A stretch of DNA of 64,000 nt from NCBI RefSeq assembly GCF_050633145.1, contig NZ_JBOEFY010000072.1:8460-72459 (forward strand), given 5' to 3'. Position numbers and translations under genes: made by a program. Source of the DNA: Kordia sp050633145. GTDB taxonomy: Bacteria > Bacteroidota > Bacteroidia > Flavobacteriales > Flavobacteriaceae. This document shows, piece after piece, positions 28,709 to 37,810 of this stretch; the first letter of the stretch is position 1; the number at the start of each line of letters is the position of its first letter. The notes below the pieces were generated by a model that was not told where the DNA came from, made no database searches, and was given only the letters and a program-made list of their open reading frames with translations.

Positions 28709-29053
28709 ATGATGAAAAAAATTGCTTTTATTGTTCTGATGCTTATTTGCTTTCAAACTGTTCGATGCCAATCTAAACCTAACTCAAAGGAAAAGATATC
28801 AAAACTTCAAATTGCAAAAGACTCGATTCCTTTATTTTATGGTTTAAAAGCTGAAAAAATCTTATCTTTTTCTGTCTCACAGGGAAAAGCTTTTATCAAA
28901 AAACATGGTATTAGTATTAATGATTATTTCAAAGCTCGTGCGAGAGCAAAAATCTATTTAAACAAAATTCAAATTAAAAAGGATAGTAGCGAAACCATGA
29001 GAATTTATGATAGGATTGAGCAGAAGCTTGATATGAAAAAAAAGAATGAATGA
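28709..29053 (+). CDS. Small exported protein
   Basis: 114 residues with an N-terminal signal sequence (MMKKIAFIVLMLICFQTVRC). A Cys at the end of the hydrophobic region could make it a lipoprotein, although the lipobox is weak. The rest is Lys-rich and helical with no recognised domain. It overlaps the next gene by 8 bases. The inverted repeat at 28673-28695 lies directly upstream. Confidence 0.6.
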   Translation: MMKKIAFIVLMLICFQTVRCQSKPNSKEKISKLQIAKDSIPLFYGLKAEKILSFSVSQGKAFIKKHGISINDYFKARARAKIYLNKIQIKKDSSETMRIYDRIEQKLDMKKKNE

Positions 29054-30482
29054 ATATCTAAAATCTCCTGAAACTATCACAAAGTCAAGTTCTGATAATA
29101 GACCAAAACAGAACTTTAGAAAAAATAAGGTAAAAGTCCTTGAAATTAGAAAAGCTGAAGAGGAGGAACGTTTAACTGATTTTTTAGAAGAAAATCAAAT
29201 AACGAATTCAGAAAGCAGTCGTCAAAAATTAAAACAGCTTCTTCAAGAAAGGCAATCATTTGATGAAAACTTTTCATTAGAAGATTTTTCAGAAGATGAA
29301 ATTATATCGCTAAAGAGTGATAGCGAAAAAGAGAAGTGGAAAATAAATAAATCAGAAGCTAAAGCTACTGAAGCATTCGTAGATAAATGGGAAGATGAAG
29401 GCTTCTCTCAGTATGAAATATTACAAAAACTGCTTAAGGCACATGAAACTAAGAAAATTGTTTTATTGCCGGAAAAACACCAACAGTTTGAGGCGTTTTT
29501 AGACCTTATTCAAAATAACAGTTTCGCGGAAGATACTACTACAATTATTACGGTTATTAATCAGTCAAATATTGACTTGTCTTCTCCAAAAGCAATGAAC
29601 CAAATAGTGTTTGCTATTTTTGAGGATGAGACGATTAGTGAAGCTACAAAAATCAAACTAGGAAAATATTTCAATCTTAAACCGATTTTGACAGGAGACG
29701 ACTTACGAGATAATTTATTGGTAAAGCAAGCACAAATCTTAAAACGAAAACAACAACAAATACAATTAGATAAATCACTCGATATTTTAGAAGAGCAGAC
29801 CGTAGTCACTAAAGATAGGTTAAGAGAGCTCAAAACTGCTCTTTTGATGGAAATAGATGAAGAAAAACGGCAAGAGTTACAAAAACGTTATGATGAATTA
29901 GAAGAACTGCTCGAACGATTAGAAAAAGACGCAAAATTCAAACAAGAAGAAAAACAACAACTCATAAATCAAGTAATTTCAGATACTATCTTTATTCAAG
30001 GTATTTCAGCAGAATTACAAAGCGGAAAAATTATCCTAACTATACCAGACTCCGAGACTAAAGTTTCTGTTCCCGATCATTTCGATAGCAAAGACATTGC
30101 TAAAGTAGTTAATGCACATTTGATGTATAATTTATATGAAACGTTTGGACTTGAATCATTTTTGTTTTATCCATCAGATTTTATTGGGGATTATCCGACA
30201 CAAATGACCTTAGACAGAAATAATGCGTTTCTCCATAAGTTAGGAGTTTCTTATGATAGCTCAATTCTTAAAAAATCAGAGATTAATAAACTGCAAAAAC
30301 TCTTTGAAAGCCTTATGTTGTCGAATTTTTATAATTCTAATCTAACGCTCAAAGAAAATGCGACAAACAGATTGTTAGAATTGGAAGTATTCACTAATAG
30401 AGAGTTGAACCACCAAAAATTAACCAAAAAATTACTTTGGGTAAAACAATTCGGAAAAACTCAAGTTAAAAATGTTGTTTAA
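29046..30482 (+). CDS. Hypothetical coiled-coil protein
   Basis: 478 residues, not recognised. Acidic, Glu/Lys-rich N-terminal part, a helical middle, and a clear coiled coil at about 230-300 (LKRKQQQIQLDKSLDILEEQ, then KRQELQKRYDELEELLERLE). The C-terminal ~180 residues look globular (GKIILTIPDSETKVSVPDHFD, ETFGLESFLFYPSDFIGDYP). No signal peptide. It overlaps the small exported protein gene by 8 bases, so the two are coupled. Perhaps part of the element's transfer or maintenance machinery; no direct evidence. Confidence 0.6.
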   Translation: MNEYLKSPETITKSSSDNRPKQNFRKNKVKVLEIRKAEEEERLTDFLEENQITNSESSRQKLKQLLQERQSFDENFSLEDFSEDEIISLKSDSEKEKWKINKSEAKATEAFVDKWEDEGFSQYEILQKLLKAHETKKIVLLPEKHQQFEAFLDLIQNNSFAEDTTTIITVINQSNIDLSSPKAMNQIVFAIFEDETISEATKIKLGKYFNLKPILTGDDLRDNLLVKQAQILKRKQQQIQLDKSLDILEEQTVVTKDRLRELKTALLMEIDEEKRQELQKRYDELEELLERLEKDAKFKQEEKQQLINQVISDTIFIQGISAELQSGKIILTIPDSETKVSVPDHFDSKDIAKVVNAHLMYNLYETFGLESFLFYPSDFIGDYPTQMTLDRNNAFLHKLGVSYDSSILKKSEINKLQKLFESLMLSNFYNSNLTLKENATNRLLELEVFTNRELNHQKLTKKLLWVKQFGKTQVKNVV

Positions 30483-30614
30483 ATCTATTAGTATCTTAGT
30501 TTAAGAAGTTACTTAAAACAATAAAAATTGTGACAAGTAAAGAATAGAAAAATAAGAAAATTCGTAAGAAAAGTTGAAAATAAAAAGGTATTTTTAGTTA
30601 GTCAAAAACTAATT

Positions 30615-32006
30615 ATGTCAGAAGGGAAGATAAATTTTACAAGAGATTATGACAAAACAAACGAAATGTTTGTAGATATTGAAAAAAGTAGAAGTATTTG
30701 GCCAGGAGAAATCAATCAAAAAAAGCTGATTAAAACACTTACAACAAAATGTTTTGATGAGCCCTTTTATCTTTATGACCAAATAGAGTTAGAAAATAGG
30801 ATAAAAACTTTTTTTAAATATTTTAAGAAAAATAAATCTAATCGGTTTGTTGCGTATGCAATCAAAGCTAATCCACATAACGCGATACTGAATACTCTAG
30901 CAACAAACGGTATTAATTCATTTGATTGCGCTTCTCCAATGGAGATTGTAACGATTCAAAAAATATTTCAAGATCAGAATTTAAGTCCTCCTACAATTTT
31001 TTATAACCACCCTGAAAAATCAGTAAGCGACATTAAAGAGTCTATTAAAAGAGGTGTTCATCACTTTACAACAGATACTATTTTTGAAGTTGATAGAATA
31101 TTTAGCGAACTACAATCAGGGAAAGAATATGAAATAGTCGTTCGAATTTCTCCAAAATTAACTGTTAAATCAGAAGCTCAAATAGCCTTATCTGAAAAAT
31201 TTGGAGCTACAATTGAAAAAGGGAAAGAAATTATTGAGCATATTGACAAGGCGACAAAACAATCAGGTATGAAAGTAAACATAGGTGTTTCAACACACAT
31301 AGGCTCACAAAATTTCAGACCTGATATTCATTGTGCTTACATCGAGGAAATTGTAAAAGTGATAAAAGAGACTGATAAGAAAATTACCGTTTTTAACTAT
31401 GGCGGTGGAATACCAGTAAATCAATTTAAAGGACAAAAAGAGAACATGGAAATCCTTGAAAATTACTTGTCCGAATTAGATAAAATTTCTACGAATCTTA
31501 TTGAACCTCTTTTGGGTGAAAATGGGAAAATCATCATTGAACCAGGACGAGGTATGGTCTGCACATGTATAGATTTAATGATTCCTATTTCTAGAAAAAG
31601 AAAAAGAGATGGAAAATATTATCTGTGGATGCGAGATGGTATTTTCACCTCGTTTAGTGATTATACAATACACAAATGGAAATTTCCTTTTGAAGCCATG
31701 AAAAAAAGTGGAAAAAAATTGCGATCAAGAAAGGTTAATTTTACTCTTTTTGGAAGAACTTCTCATGAAAAGGATTTTGTAGAGAATGTTTTCTTACCTA
31801 GAAGAACTAAAGAAGGACATTATCTCTGGGTATCCAACGCAGGTGCCTACCACTCTGCGCAAGCAAGCTATTTTGAATCACACCCAGTACATAGGTATGT
31901 GATATATCGAAGAGAAGAAGAATTGGCTTATAAACAAAGATTAGTGCAGTTTTTTAAAAGATTGTTAGGTAAAATTCAATTTTGGAACAATAACATTCAA
32001 TTTTAA
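30615..32006 (+). CDS. PLP-dependent decarboxylase-like protein (fold type III) with altered active site
   Basis: 463 residues, the length of ornithine/diaminopimelate/arginine decarboxylases (Orn/DAP/Arg class 2). The barrel carries the PLP lysine K84 (YAIKAN), the phosphate-binding GGG at 263-265 (NYGGGIP) and EPGRG at 309-313; the C-terminal beta domain has AGAYH at 409-413. In the family the catalytic loop normally reads G-P-T-C-D-S-x-D. Here it reads G-R-T-S-H-E-K-D (380-387), so both the catalytic Cys and its Asp are replaced. The enzyme may use another amino acid or catalyse another PLP reaction. No pathway partner is nearby; this is unusual cargo for a transfer-type region. Confidence 0.8.
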   Translation: MSEGKINFTRDYDKTNEMFVDIEKSRSIWPGEINQKKLIKTLTTKCFDEPFYLYDQIELENRIKTFFKYFKKNKSNRFVAYAIKANPHNAILNTLATNGINSFDCASPMEIVTIQKIFQDQNLSPPTIFYNHPEKSVSDIKESIKRGVHHFTTDTIFEVDRIFSELQSGKEYEIVVRISPKLTVKSEAQIALSEKFGATIEKGKEIIEHIDKATKQSGMKVNIGVSTHIGSQNFRPDIHCAYIEEIVKVIKETDKKITVFNYGGGIPVNQFKGQKENMEILENYLSELDKISTNLIEPLLGENGKIIIEPGRGMVCTCIDLMIPISRKRKRDGKYYLWMRDGIFTSFSDYTIHKWKFPFEAMKKSGKKLRSRKVNFTLFGRTSHEKDFVENVFLPRRTKEGHYLWVSNAGAYHSAQASYFESHPVHRYVIYRREEELAYKQRLVQFFKRLLGKIQFWNNNIQF

Positions 32007-32212
32007 TTCTTTCTTTTTCGTCTATGCTTAAGTTTATGCTGACGATTTTTTTGGAATGTTTCTATATCAGATTTTAGAAAAACCATGCCGCAACTCAAAG
32101 AAACATTTGGTAAATTATAATCATCAATCAATTCGCGCAATCTAGGTCTGCTTATATTGATAAATTTACAAACATCTTTACTACTCATTAAACCTATTTT
32201 TTGTATATCCAT
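32003..32212 (-). CDS. Small helix-turn-helix DNA-binding protein (excisionase/AlpA-like)
   Basis: About 69 residues from the preferred ATG at 32212; an upstream ATG at 32248 would add 12 residues of poor composition. The motif MSSKDVCKFINISRPRLREL is a winged-HTH helix pair like HTH_17/excisionase proteins, followed by a wing (CGMVFLKSDIETF) and a very basic tail (HKLKHRRKRKN). It overlaps the end of the PLP enzyme gene by 4 bases on the opposite strand. Likely a DNA-bending factor or repressor for the element. Confidence 0.6.
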   Translation of the reverse strand: MDIQKIGLMSSKDVCKFINISRPRLRELIDDYNLPNVSLSCGMVFLKSDIETFQKNRQHKLKHRRKRKN

Positions 32213-32272
32213 ACAAAAAATTATAAGAAAATTTCTTGACTCAAACACTTACAAATCATAAAGTGTTGTTGA

Positions 32273-32443
32273 ATGACCTTAAATAAAACTCAGTTAACCG
32301 AAAAAGACTTTCTAAAAGTGATGAAACATCTTTGCGATGCGAGCAATGTTTTTAGTTTAAAGAAACTTACTAAGGAACAAGAGTTAATATTGTGTTGTAT
32401 ATGTTTGCTTTATGATTGGACTAATAATCAACAAAATAAATAA
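32273..32443 (+). CDS. Small hypothetical protein of 56 residues
   Basis: An ATG at 32273 opens a 56-codon frame ending TAA at 32441-32443. The product starts MTLNKTQLTEKDF and ends WTNNQQNK, with two Cys in a helical stretch (ILCCICLLYDW). Composition is protein-like (amphipathic helices) and no other gene covers it. It is divergent from the HTH gene. Function unknown. Confidence 0.4.
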   Translation: MTLNKTQLTEKDFLKVMKHLCDASNVFSLKKLTKEQELILCCICLLYDWTNNQQNK

Positions 32444-32494
32444 CCATAGAAGAATAATATCAAATATTTTTGAAATATATTAATTCTATGATTT

Positions 32495-32962
32495 TTAAAG
32501 TGGATATGAATTAAGAATTTTTTTCAATGCTTTAGAATTTTGAATATCTAATTTTTCTAAATACTCAATAAATATTTTATTATTTTGCAGATACTCTGGG
32601 GCATAATAAACTGACGCTTTATTTTTAGATTCTAATGCATTTAATACTAACTCTACTTTTGTAGAGAACTTATCTACGACAGTATCAATTTGATTAATTA
32701 TGTCATTATCAAAACCCATAAAAGCGAAAAATTCATGTACAGTATGAAATTTCCAACTTGCTCTTGCATTCTCAAAAAGTGAAAAAATACTATTTATATT
32801 TTCATTTTCTTTAACTAATTTTTGAACTAAAGCATAATGTTCCTTATCAAATATATTATTAAAACTTTTGTGATATCTACTAATAGAGAGACTTAATAAA
32901 TCTAAATATAAAGAGTATTTTTTACTAGGTAAGATTTCATATAAAGGTTTTTTATTTAGCAT
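32495..32962 (-). CDS. Unknown helical protein, last gene of a four-gene cassette
   Basis: 155 residues, no signal or membrane segment, mostly helical. No family recognised (landmarks: RASWKFHTVHEFFAFMGFD near the middle). Its start overlaps the end of the 812-residue gene by 11 bases, so it is translationally coupled to it. It is the most downstream member of the minus-strand cassette 36763 to 32495. Confidence 0.6.
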   Translation of the reverse strand: MLNKKPLYEILPSKKYSLYLDLLSLSISRYHKSFNNIFDKEHYALVQKLVKENENINSIFSLFENARASWKFHTVHEFFAFMGFDNDIINQIDTVVDKFSTKVELVLNALESKNKASVYYAPEYLQNNKIFIEYLEKLDIQNSKALKKILNSYPL

Positions 32963-35390
32963 CGAGCTTTAAAATAAAGCAAGAATATGAATTTGTCAAT
33001 TTATTTTTTTGTGTTTTGAATTCTTCTAATATTTTTTCTAGTATTTCAAAACTTTTAATTAAAAGAGGTCTTCTTTCACTATCTTTCCTCATCGCACTCA
33101 TACCAATTCTAAGAGCTTTTAATGCTTCTTTTATTTTTTTCTCTTTATTATTAATATTTAGATGAGCTTCTAGGTATTCTACGTATGCTTCAACATATGC
33201 AAATACTGGGTGCTTGTATAGATACTCTTCATATGTCATTGAACTATTTTGATGTTTTGTTTTAAAATTTTCTTTACGCTTATATTTTAGACCGTCATCA
33301 CCAACTAAATTTTTATATATTTCATTTATATTGGATATTTTTATTAATTTGATAGAGTTAAAAGTGTTTGGTGATTTTCTTGATTCTTTATATAGAATTA
33401 AGTCTAGTTTCACACAATAAGAGAAACATAAACTATTAGTTAGAGTTAAGTAGTTACGTCTTGTAAAAGCATCAGTTTTATAATTACTTTCCATTAAAGA
33501 ATGTCTAGCATCATTACCAAAATTAATGGTTTGATTTACATAATTGATAATTAAATCTAAATTATCTGAATTACCTTTAATAAAAGGGTAAAGAAAATCA
33601 ATCCTTGAAAGAAAATGAGATGTTTTAAATCTATAATCTTCATTATATAGTTTTTTTAGATTTTTATGCTGTCTGTCGATTTCATCTAAAGCATGATTAG
33701 AAAATTTATGACCAACCCTTCTGAATGCCCATAATTTTAAAACATTTAATTCTTGTATAAGAAATTTATCTTCTTTGTTAAATTTATGCGGAAAGTCTTT
33801 AAATTTTTCATATTTATTTTCTATTTCTGAAAGTTTTCTTTCACTATACTCAAAAGCTAATTCATTACTATCTTTTTCTTTTTCAGTGTATTTGATAAAC
33901 ATTAGAAGAAAAATGTAAAGTAAGTCATTATAATCATTTCTATTGGTCTTACATTCATGTAGTAAGTCAATAATTTTTTCTAGATCAACTCTTGATTCTT
34001 CTGTTTCATTCAAGCTAGCAAAAAGAATCAATCCCTCTACATTATTTTGTAATAGTGATTTCTTTTCTGAGTCAGGAAACTTTTTTCTATTTAGAATAAA
34101 TAGTGGAGGAATAGTATTAAAAAGGGAGATTACTTTATCATTTCCTCTGTCAAATTCCATTTCTGTCCCCAAACAGCAAAAATTCCATAGCGTCTCTATT
34201 ATATCAAATGATAATACTGCATCAGAAATTCTAATATCTAGTGCTTCAAATAAATTATTTTTTTCTCCAATATTATTAATTAAAGCTTGAATTTTATTTA
34301 ATAACTGTCTAGAATTTTTATGTTTTATAGATGAAGCTTCTAATTTTTTAATAAAGTCAAACCTTTCATAAAAAACAGTAAAATTTTCATATACTTCTCT
34401 TTGCTTAAAAATTAAAGATGAAACCGCATCTATATATGCTGATTCGTTCAAAAACTTTCGATTAAGACAAGCTAATCTAAAAAAACGATTATATCTATCT
34501 TTATCATACTCTAGATTTTGTTTAAGTAAAGTTTTATATACATAAAAACCGAAATAATAAGCATCATTTCTGAAGAATAGTAATTTTTCGCCCTGATGCT
34601 TTTTAACTATATTTTTAAGCCAAATCCAATCTTTATGATTTTCTTCTAATAGTAGTTTGATTTTTTCTAAAACCACATATGATTTTGAAGCTGAAGAAAA
34701 ATATATAAAACGTTTCCCTTGAATATTTTTGTCGTTAAGAATAAATACTTTGTAAATTGCTACTGCATCTAAAAAATCTGCGTAGCTTTTCTTTTTAAAT
34801 AGGTTATAAATTGAAACAATTCTTTCTCTATCTTCTTCCTGAAATGGATTTAAATTTGAAAAAAACTTTTCTTCGTATTCAACATTTGTTTTGATCAATT
34901 TATTATCAACCAATTTTTTAAACCTATCAGAAACACTGATACTATAACCAGATAAAAGAAAATAAAATTCAGAAAAGTTTTCTGAAATGTAAGACTCGAT
35001 TTTCTCATGATCAACACCATCTAAAATGTTAAGAACCATCTCATAATTTTTTCTGTGAGAATTGAATTGGTTTTTATGTTGATTCAACTCGACTTTATAC
35101 TCTTTTAAAAGATAGTTTTTATGCTTACTAGTTACAAATAAAGTATCAAGGGCAAAGAATTTATCTGCTCTGATAACTAAATCTTGTTGTAATTTTTTAC
35201 TTAATGAGATTTCATTTTTATTATACTTTTTGTAAAGTATATCAAATGGGTCAATATATTTTTGGATATCGTATGCGTCAATATTAAAACAAAATTTAAT
35301 AGTGTTAAAGCACTCATAATCATTTATAATTTGATCAATCTCTTCGGGATCAAGCTGATAAAGTAAAGTGTTTTCTAGTTGCTTTTTCAT
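32952..35390 (-). CDS. Unknown large helical protein, core of a four-gene cassette
   Basis: 812 residues, very Lys/Asn/Leu-rich and almost wholly helical. No Walker, nuclease or enzyme motif that I recognise. The C-terminal ~160 residues (from KYKRKENFKTKHQ onward) include a regular helix pattern that could be a repeat or scaffold fold. It begins immediately downstream of the membrane-anchored gene at 35391 and overlaps the 155-residue gene by 11 bases. Large unknown helical protein plus small partners plus membrane proteins in an island is typical of uncharacterised defence loci, but this is inference from context only. Confidence 0.65.
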   Translation of the reverse strand: MKKQLENTLLYQLDPEEIDQIINDYECFNTIKFCFNIDAYDIQKYIDPFDILYKKYNKNEISLSKKLQQDLVIRADKFFALDTLFVTSKHKNYLLKEYKVELNQHKNQFNSHRKNYEMVLNILDGVDHEKIESYISENFSEFYFLLSGYSISVSDRFKKLVDNKLIKTNVEYEEKFFSNLNPFQEEDRERIVSIYNLFKKKSYADFLDAVAIYKVFILNDKNIQGKRFIYFSSASKSYVVLEKIKLLLEENHKDWIWLKNIVKKHQGEKLLFFRNDAYYFGFYVYKTLLKQNLEYDKDRYNRFFRLACLNRKFLNESAYIDAVSSLIFKQREVYENFTVFYERFDFIKKLEASSIKHKNSRQLLNKIQALINNIGEKNNLFEALDIRISDAVLSFDIIETLWNFCCLGTEMEFDRGNDKVISLFNTIPPLFILNRKKFPDSEKKSLLQNNVEGLILFASLNETEESRVDLEKIIDLLHECKTNRNDYNDLLYIFLLMFIKYTEKEKDSNELAFEYSERKLSEIENKYEKFKDFPHKFNKEDKFLIQELNVLKLWAFRRVGHKFSNHALDEIDRQHKNLKKLYNEDYRFKTSHFLSRIDFLYPFIKGNSDNLDLIINYVNQTINFGNDARHSLMESNYKTDAFTRRNYLTLTNSLCFSYCVKLDLILYKESRKSPNTFNSIKLIKISNINEIYKNLVGDDGLKYKRKENFKTKHQNSSMTYEEYLYKHPVFAYVEAYVEYLEAHLNINNKEKKIKEALKALRIGMSAMRKDSERRPLLIKSFEILEKILEEFKTQKNKLTNSYSCFILKLDAK

Positions 35391-36203
35391 TTATAAATTT
35401 TTAATATCCTCAAAATATACTTTCTGGTATTGTTCTATTTCTAAAGCTGGTTTAATTTTTAATGAAACTTCATCAATTGAAGATGTTATATATTCTGGAA
35501 TTTTCTTTCGACTTTTCAAAATGTTCTTAGTAATCTTCAAAAACCTGTTATATTGAATAGTAGATTCTCTATTATCTTTACTTTCTTCAATTAGATATAA
35601 TGTTTGGTTTCTCCATCGTCCCATTATAAAAGAGCAATAGCTTTTATTTGAAGAATCAATTTCGTATCTCTCAATAATAAAGTTTAATTTATCTTCAAGA
35701 AATTGGTCATTGTTGAATCCTTGATTAAAACTTGCATTTGTTAATTCAAGAGCATTATTTTTAAAACCTAAAAAACAAATTTGTTTTAGTATTTTAGGAT
35801 TTTCATTGGTAATTAGTTTCTTAAAATAAAATTCTTCATTTAAAAACTTTATTTCTTTCTTATTTAAATTACTTACTGATAATATATTTAAAACTGAAAA
35901 TATAATTTTTTCATGTCCTAAATCTAATAATGAATCTAATTTGGAATAATTATTATGAATGAACATTCTGTATGATAAAGGAATTTCTATATTATCATTT
36001 GAAGTTAGAGAATTACTCTTTCTATATAGATAACTAACATCTTTTGATTGTATTTGATTAGTGTCAACTATTTTTTTTAAACTTTCAAAAGTATTTACAA
36101 TTTTAATTTTTGGGATTAATTCTTTTTTTATAATCTTAAAGATCATTAATAAGCCAAAAATAAAAAGACAGAAGAAAAGGATAATAGAAATTTTAACTAT
36201 CAT
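35391..36203 (-). CDS. Membrane-anchored protein of the four-gene cassette
   Basis: 270 residues with one N-terminal membrane helix (about 4-24) and a long soluble part, not recognised. There is no lipobox, so the helix is likely an anchor. The stop is directly adjacent to the start of the 812-residue gene and its own start is 17 bases after the four-helix protein gene. Confidence 0.6.
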   Translation of the reverse strand: MIVKISIILFFCLFIFGLLMIFKIIKKELIPKIKIVNTFESLKKIVDTNQIQSKDVSYLYRKSNSLTSNDNIEIPLSYRMFIHNNYSKLDSLLDLGHEKIIFSVLNILSVSNLNKKEIKFLNEEFYFKKLITNENPKILKQICFLGFKNNALELTNASFNQGFNNDQFLEDKLNFIIERYEIDSSNKSYCSFIMGRWRNQTLYLIEESKDNRESTIQYNRFLKITKNILKSRKKIPEYITSSIDEVSLKIKPALEIEQYQKVYFEDIKNL

Positions 36204-36220
36204 AAAAGATTGATTAATAA

Positions 36221-36763
36221 TTATTGTGTTCTAGAAATTTTATCATAATGTGAAATAAGATCAGAAGCATATAGTTTTTTATTGTAATAAAGGATACATT
36301 TAATTGTTACTGCCCAAATAAATACATATATGAAAACAATAATTGTTCCTATTTCATAAAAAGCTGTATTGAATGTTTCATTTTTTCCGTCTTTATTTAT
36401 AACTAAAGATAATATTATAGCAAAGAAGGGGAAACCAACTAATAAGTAGATCCATTTAACTAGTCGACTGAATTTAAAAAAGATATTATCAATAACTTCA
36501 AAAGCTAATAATAAAGAACTAGAAAAAGCATAATAAAAAAGTTTTCTAGTATTACTTGCATTTTTAATTAAACAATCATAGATATCCACATCTGAGTCAT
36601 TAGAAAGTTCTTTGAAAGAAGTAATTATTATATCTAAAGATCCTGCTAATAAAAATAACATTAAAAAAAGAAAAAGTCTAGAGTAAAGAAAACCATCTTG
36701 TTTAATTGTCTCTGGAACTTGTTGTTGTTCAGTTGTTTCTTTTGCTTTATCATCCAGATTCAT
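36221..36763 (-). CDS. Four-helix membrane protein, first gene of the cassette
   Basis: 180 residues: polar N-terminus rich in Gln/Glu, then about four membrane helices (roughly 27-47, 74-95, 103-123 and 134-160) and a short basic tail. No family recognised. It opens the minus-strand cassette. The 180 bases upstream (36764-36943) are very AT-rich; CAAACATA at 36895-36902 reads TATGTTTG on the minus strand and could be a promoter box, though far from the start. Confidence 0.6.
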   Translation of the reverse strand: MNLDDKAKETTEQQQVPETIKQDGFLYSRLFLFLMLFLLAGSLDIIITSFKELSNDSDVDIYDCLIKNASNTRKLFYYAFSSSLLLAFEVIDNIFFKFSRLVKWIYLLVGFPFFAIILSLVINKDGKNETFNTAFYEIGTIIVFIYVFIWAVTIKCILYYNKKLYASDLISHYDKISRTQ

Positions 36764-36943
36764 AAAAAGTAAGTTTGTCTGCGGTGTTAAAAATTAAAAT
36801 ACCTAAAGTTTTTTAAAGTAGTAATTTTTTTTCAATTATTAAAGAAAAATACTTAAATTATATTTATGTCATTAATAAAATATTTTTATGTTTTCAAACA
36901 TAAAAATTAATCTAGATAAATAATTACGGTTTTCCTCAATTTG

Positions 36944-37810
36944 CTATAACAAACTATCAATCATTAGAGAATTTGATTTAAACCAAGTTACACCAGTAAA
37001 AACATTTGCTTGTTTTATACTTTCATGGGTACTCCCTAAAAAATGATCTGGATAGGTCATATTTTCTTGAATTCGTTTCATCAGCGTTTCTAAATGTGTT
37101 TTTCGCTCTGTTACAGTTAAAACTTGGAAAGTTTGCGCTGTAGTTTCAAGTTGTTTTTGCCAAGAAAGAGACTGTAAAAACTTTTCATATATCTTGTATT
37201 TGTAGAGTAAAGAACCTTTTGGAATGGTGTTAAATTGCCCACCAATAGCTTCTTTTCCTGTATCAATTTCTACCATGTAGAGTGCTTCTTTTTGAGTTTT
37301 TATATTTTTCAAAATAAAAATCATATCAGGAATAATCGACAATTTATCCATAATCAGTTTGGTTTCTATCAAACTTTTTTTACCGATTTTCTTTTGTCCA
37401 GATTCCGTCAAAATAGTTTTGAGTTCAAGCATCGGTAATTGTCGTAAATCAGCTTCTAATTTTATCCAAAAATTAATGAGTTGATACCGATGATAATAAT
37501 GATTTATAGACGAAAAAGGCTTGGTTACGGTGTATTTAATATACTTATAATTATCACTTTGTTGTTCATTTTGTACAAGCTCAAGTCCTTGTTTAGTGAG
37601 GTAGGATAGGTAACCAAAATTGAGATTCTTACTTTTTGGCAATTTAGCTCGTTTTATGTAACCATGTTTATCAAGATATTCTAAGGCATGTTGTACGGCT
37701 CTTACTGTATTATTGGGGAATAAATGAAGGTGTATTTGCTCAGTACATAAATATTTGTATCGAGCGAGCCATAAGAGAATGCGAGTGTGTTTGACACTGA
37801 GTATTTTCAT
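36944..37810 (-). CDS. Replication-relaxation-type winged-helix protein
   Basis: 288 residues. The N-terminus is a winged helix typical of this family: HTRILLWLARYKYLCTEQI, then NTVRAVQHALEYLDKHGYI and a wing leading to YLTKQGLELV. The middle holds an alpha/beta segment with IIPDMIFILKN and YMVEIDTGKE, resembling a nuclease-like core. Such proteins are common on conjugative elements next to the coupling ATPase. It overlaps the TraG/HerA-like gene by 4 bases. The DNA-binding role is fairly secure; the exact function in transfer or replication is not. Confidence 0.7.
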   Translation of the reverse strand: MKILSVKHTRILLWLARYKYLCTEQIHLHLFPNNTVRAVQHALEYLDKHGYIKRAKLPKSKNLNFGYLSYLTKQGLELVQNEQQSDNYKYIKYTVTKPFSSINHYYHRYQLINFWIKLEADLRQLPMLELKTILTESGQKKIGKKSLIETKLIMDKLSIIPDMIFILKNIKTQKEALYMVEIDTGKEAIGGQFNTIPKGSLLYKYKIYEKFLQSLSWQKQLETTAQTFQVLTVTERKTHLETLMKRIQENMTYPDHFLGSTHESIKQANVFTGVTWFKSNSLMIDSLL

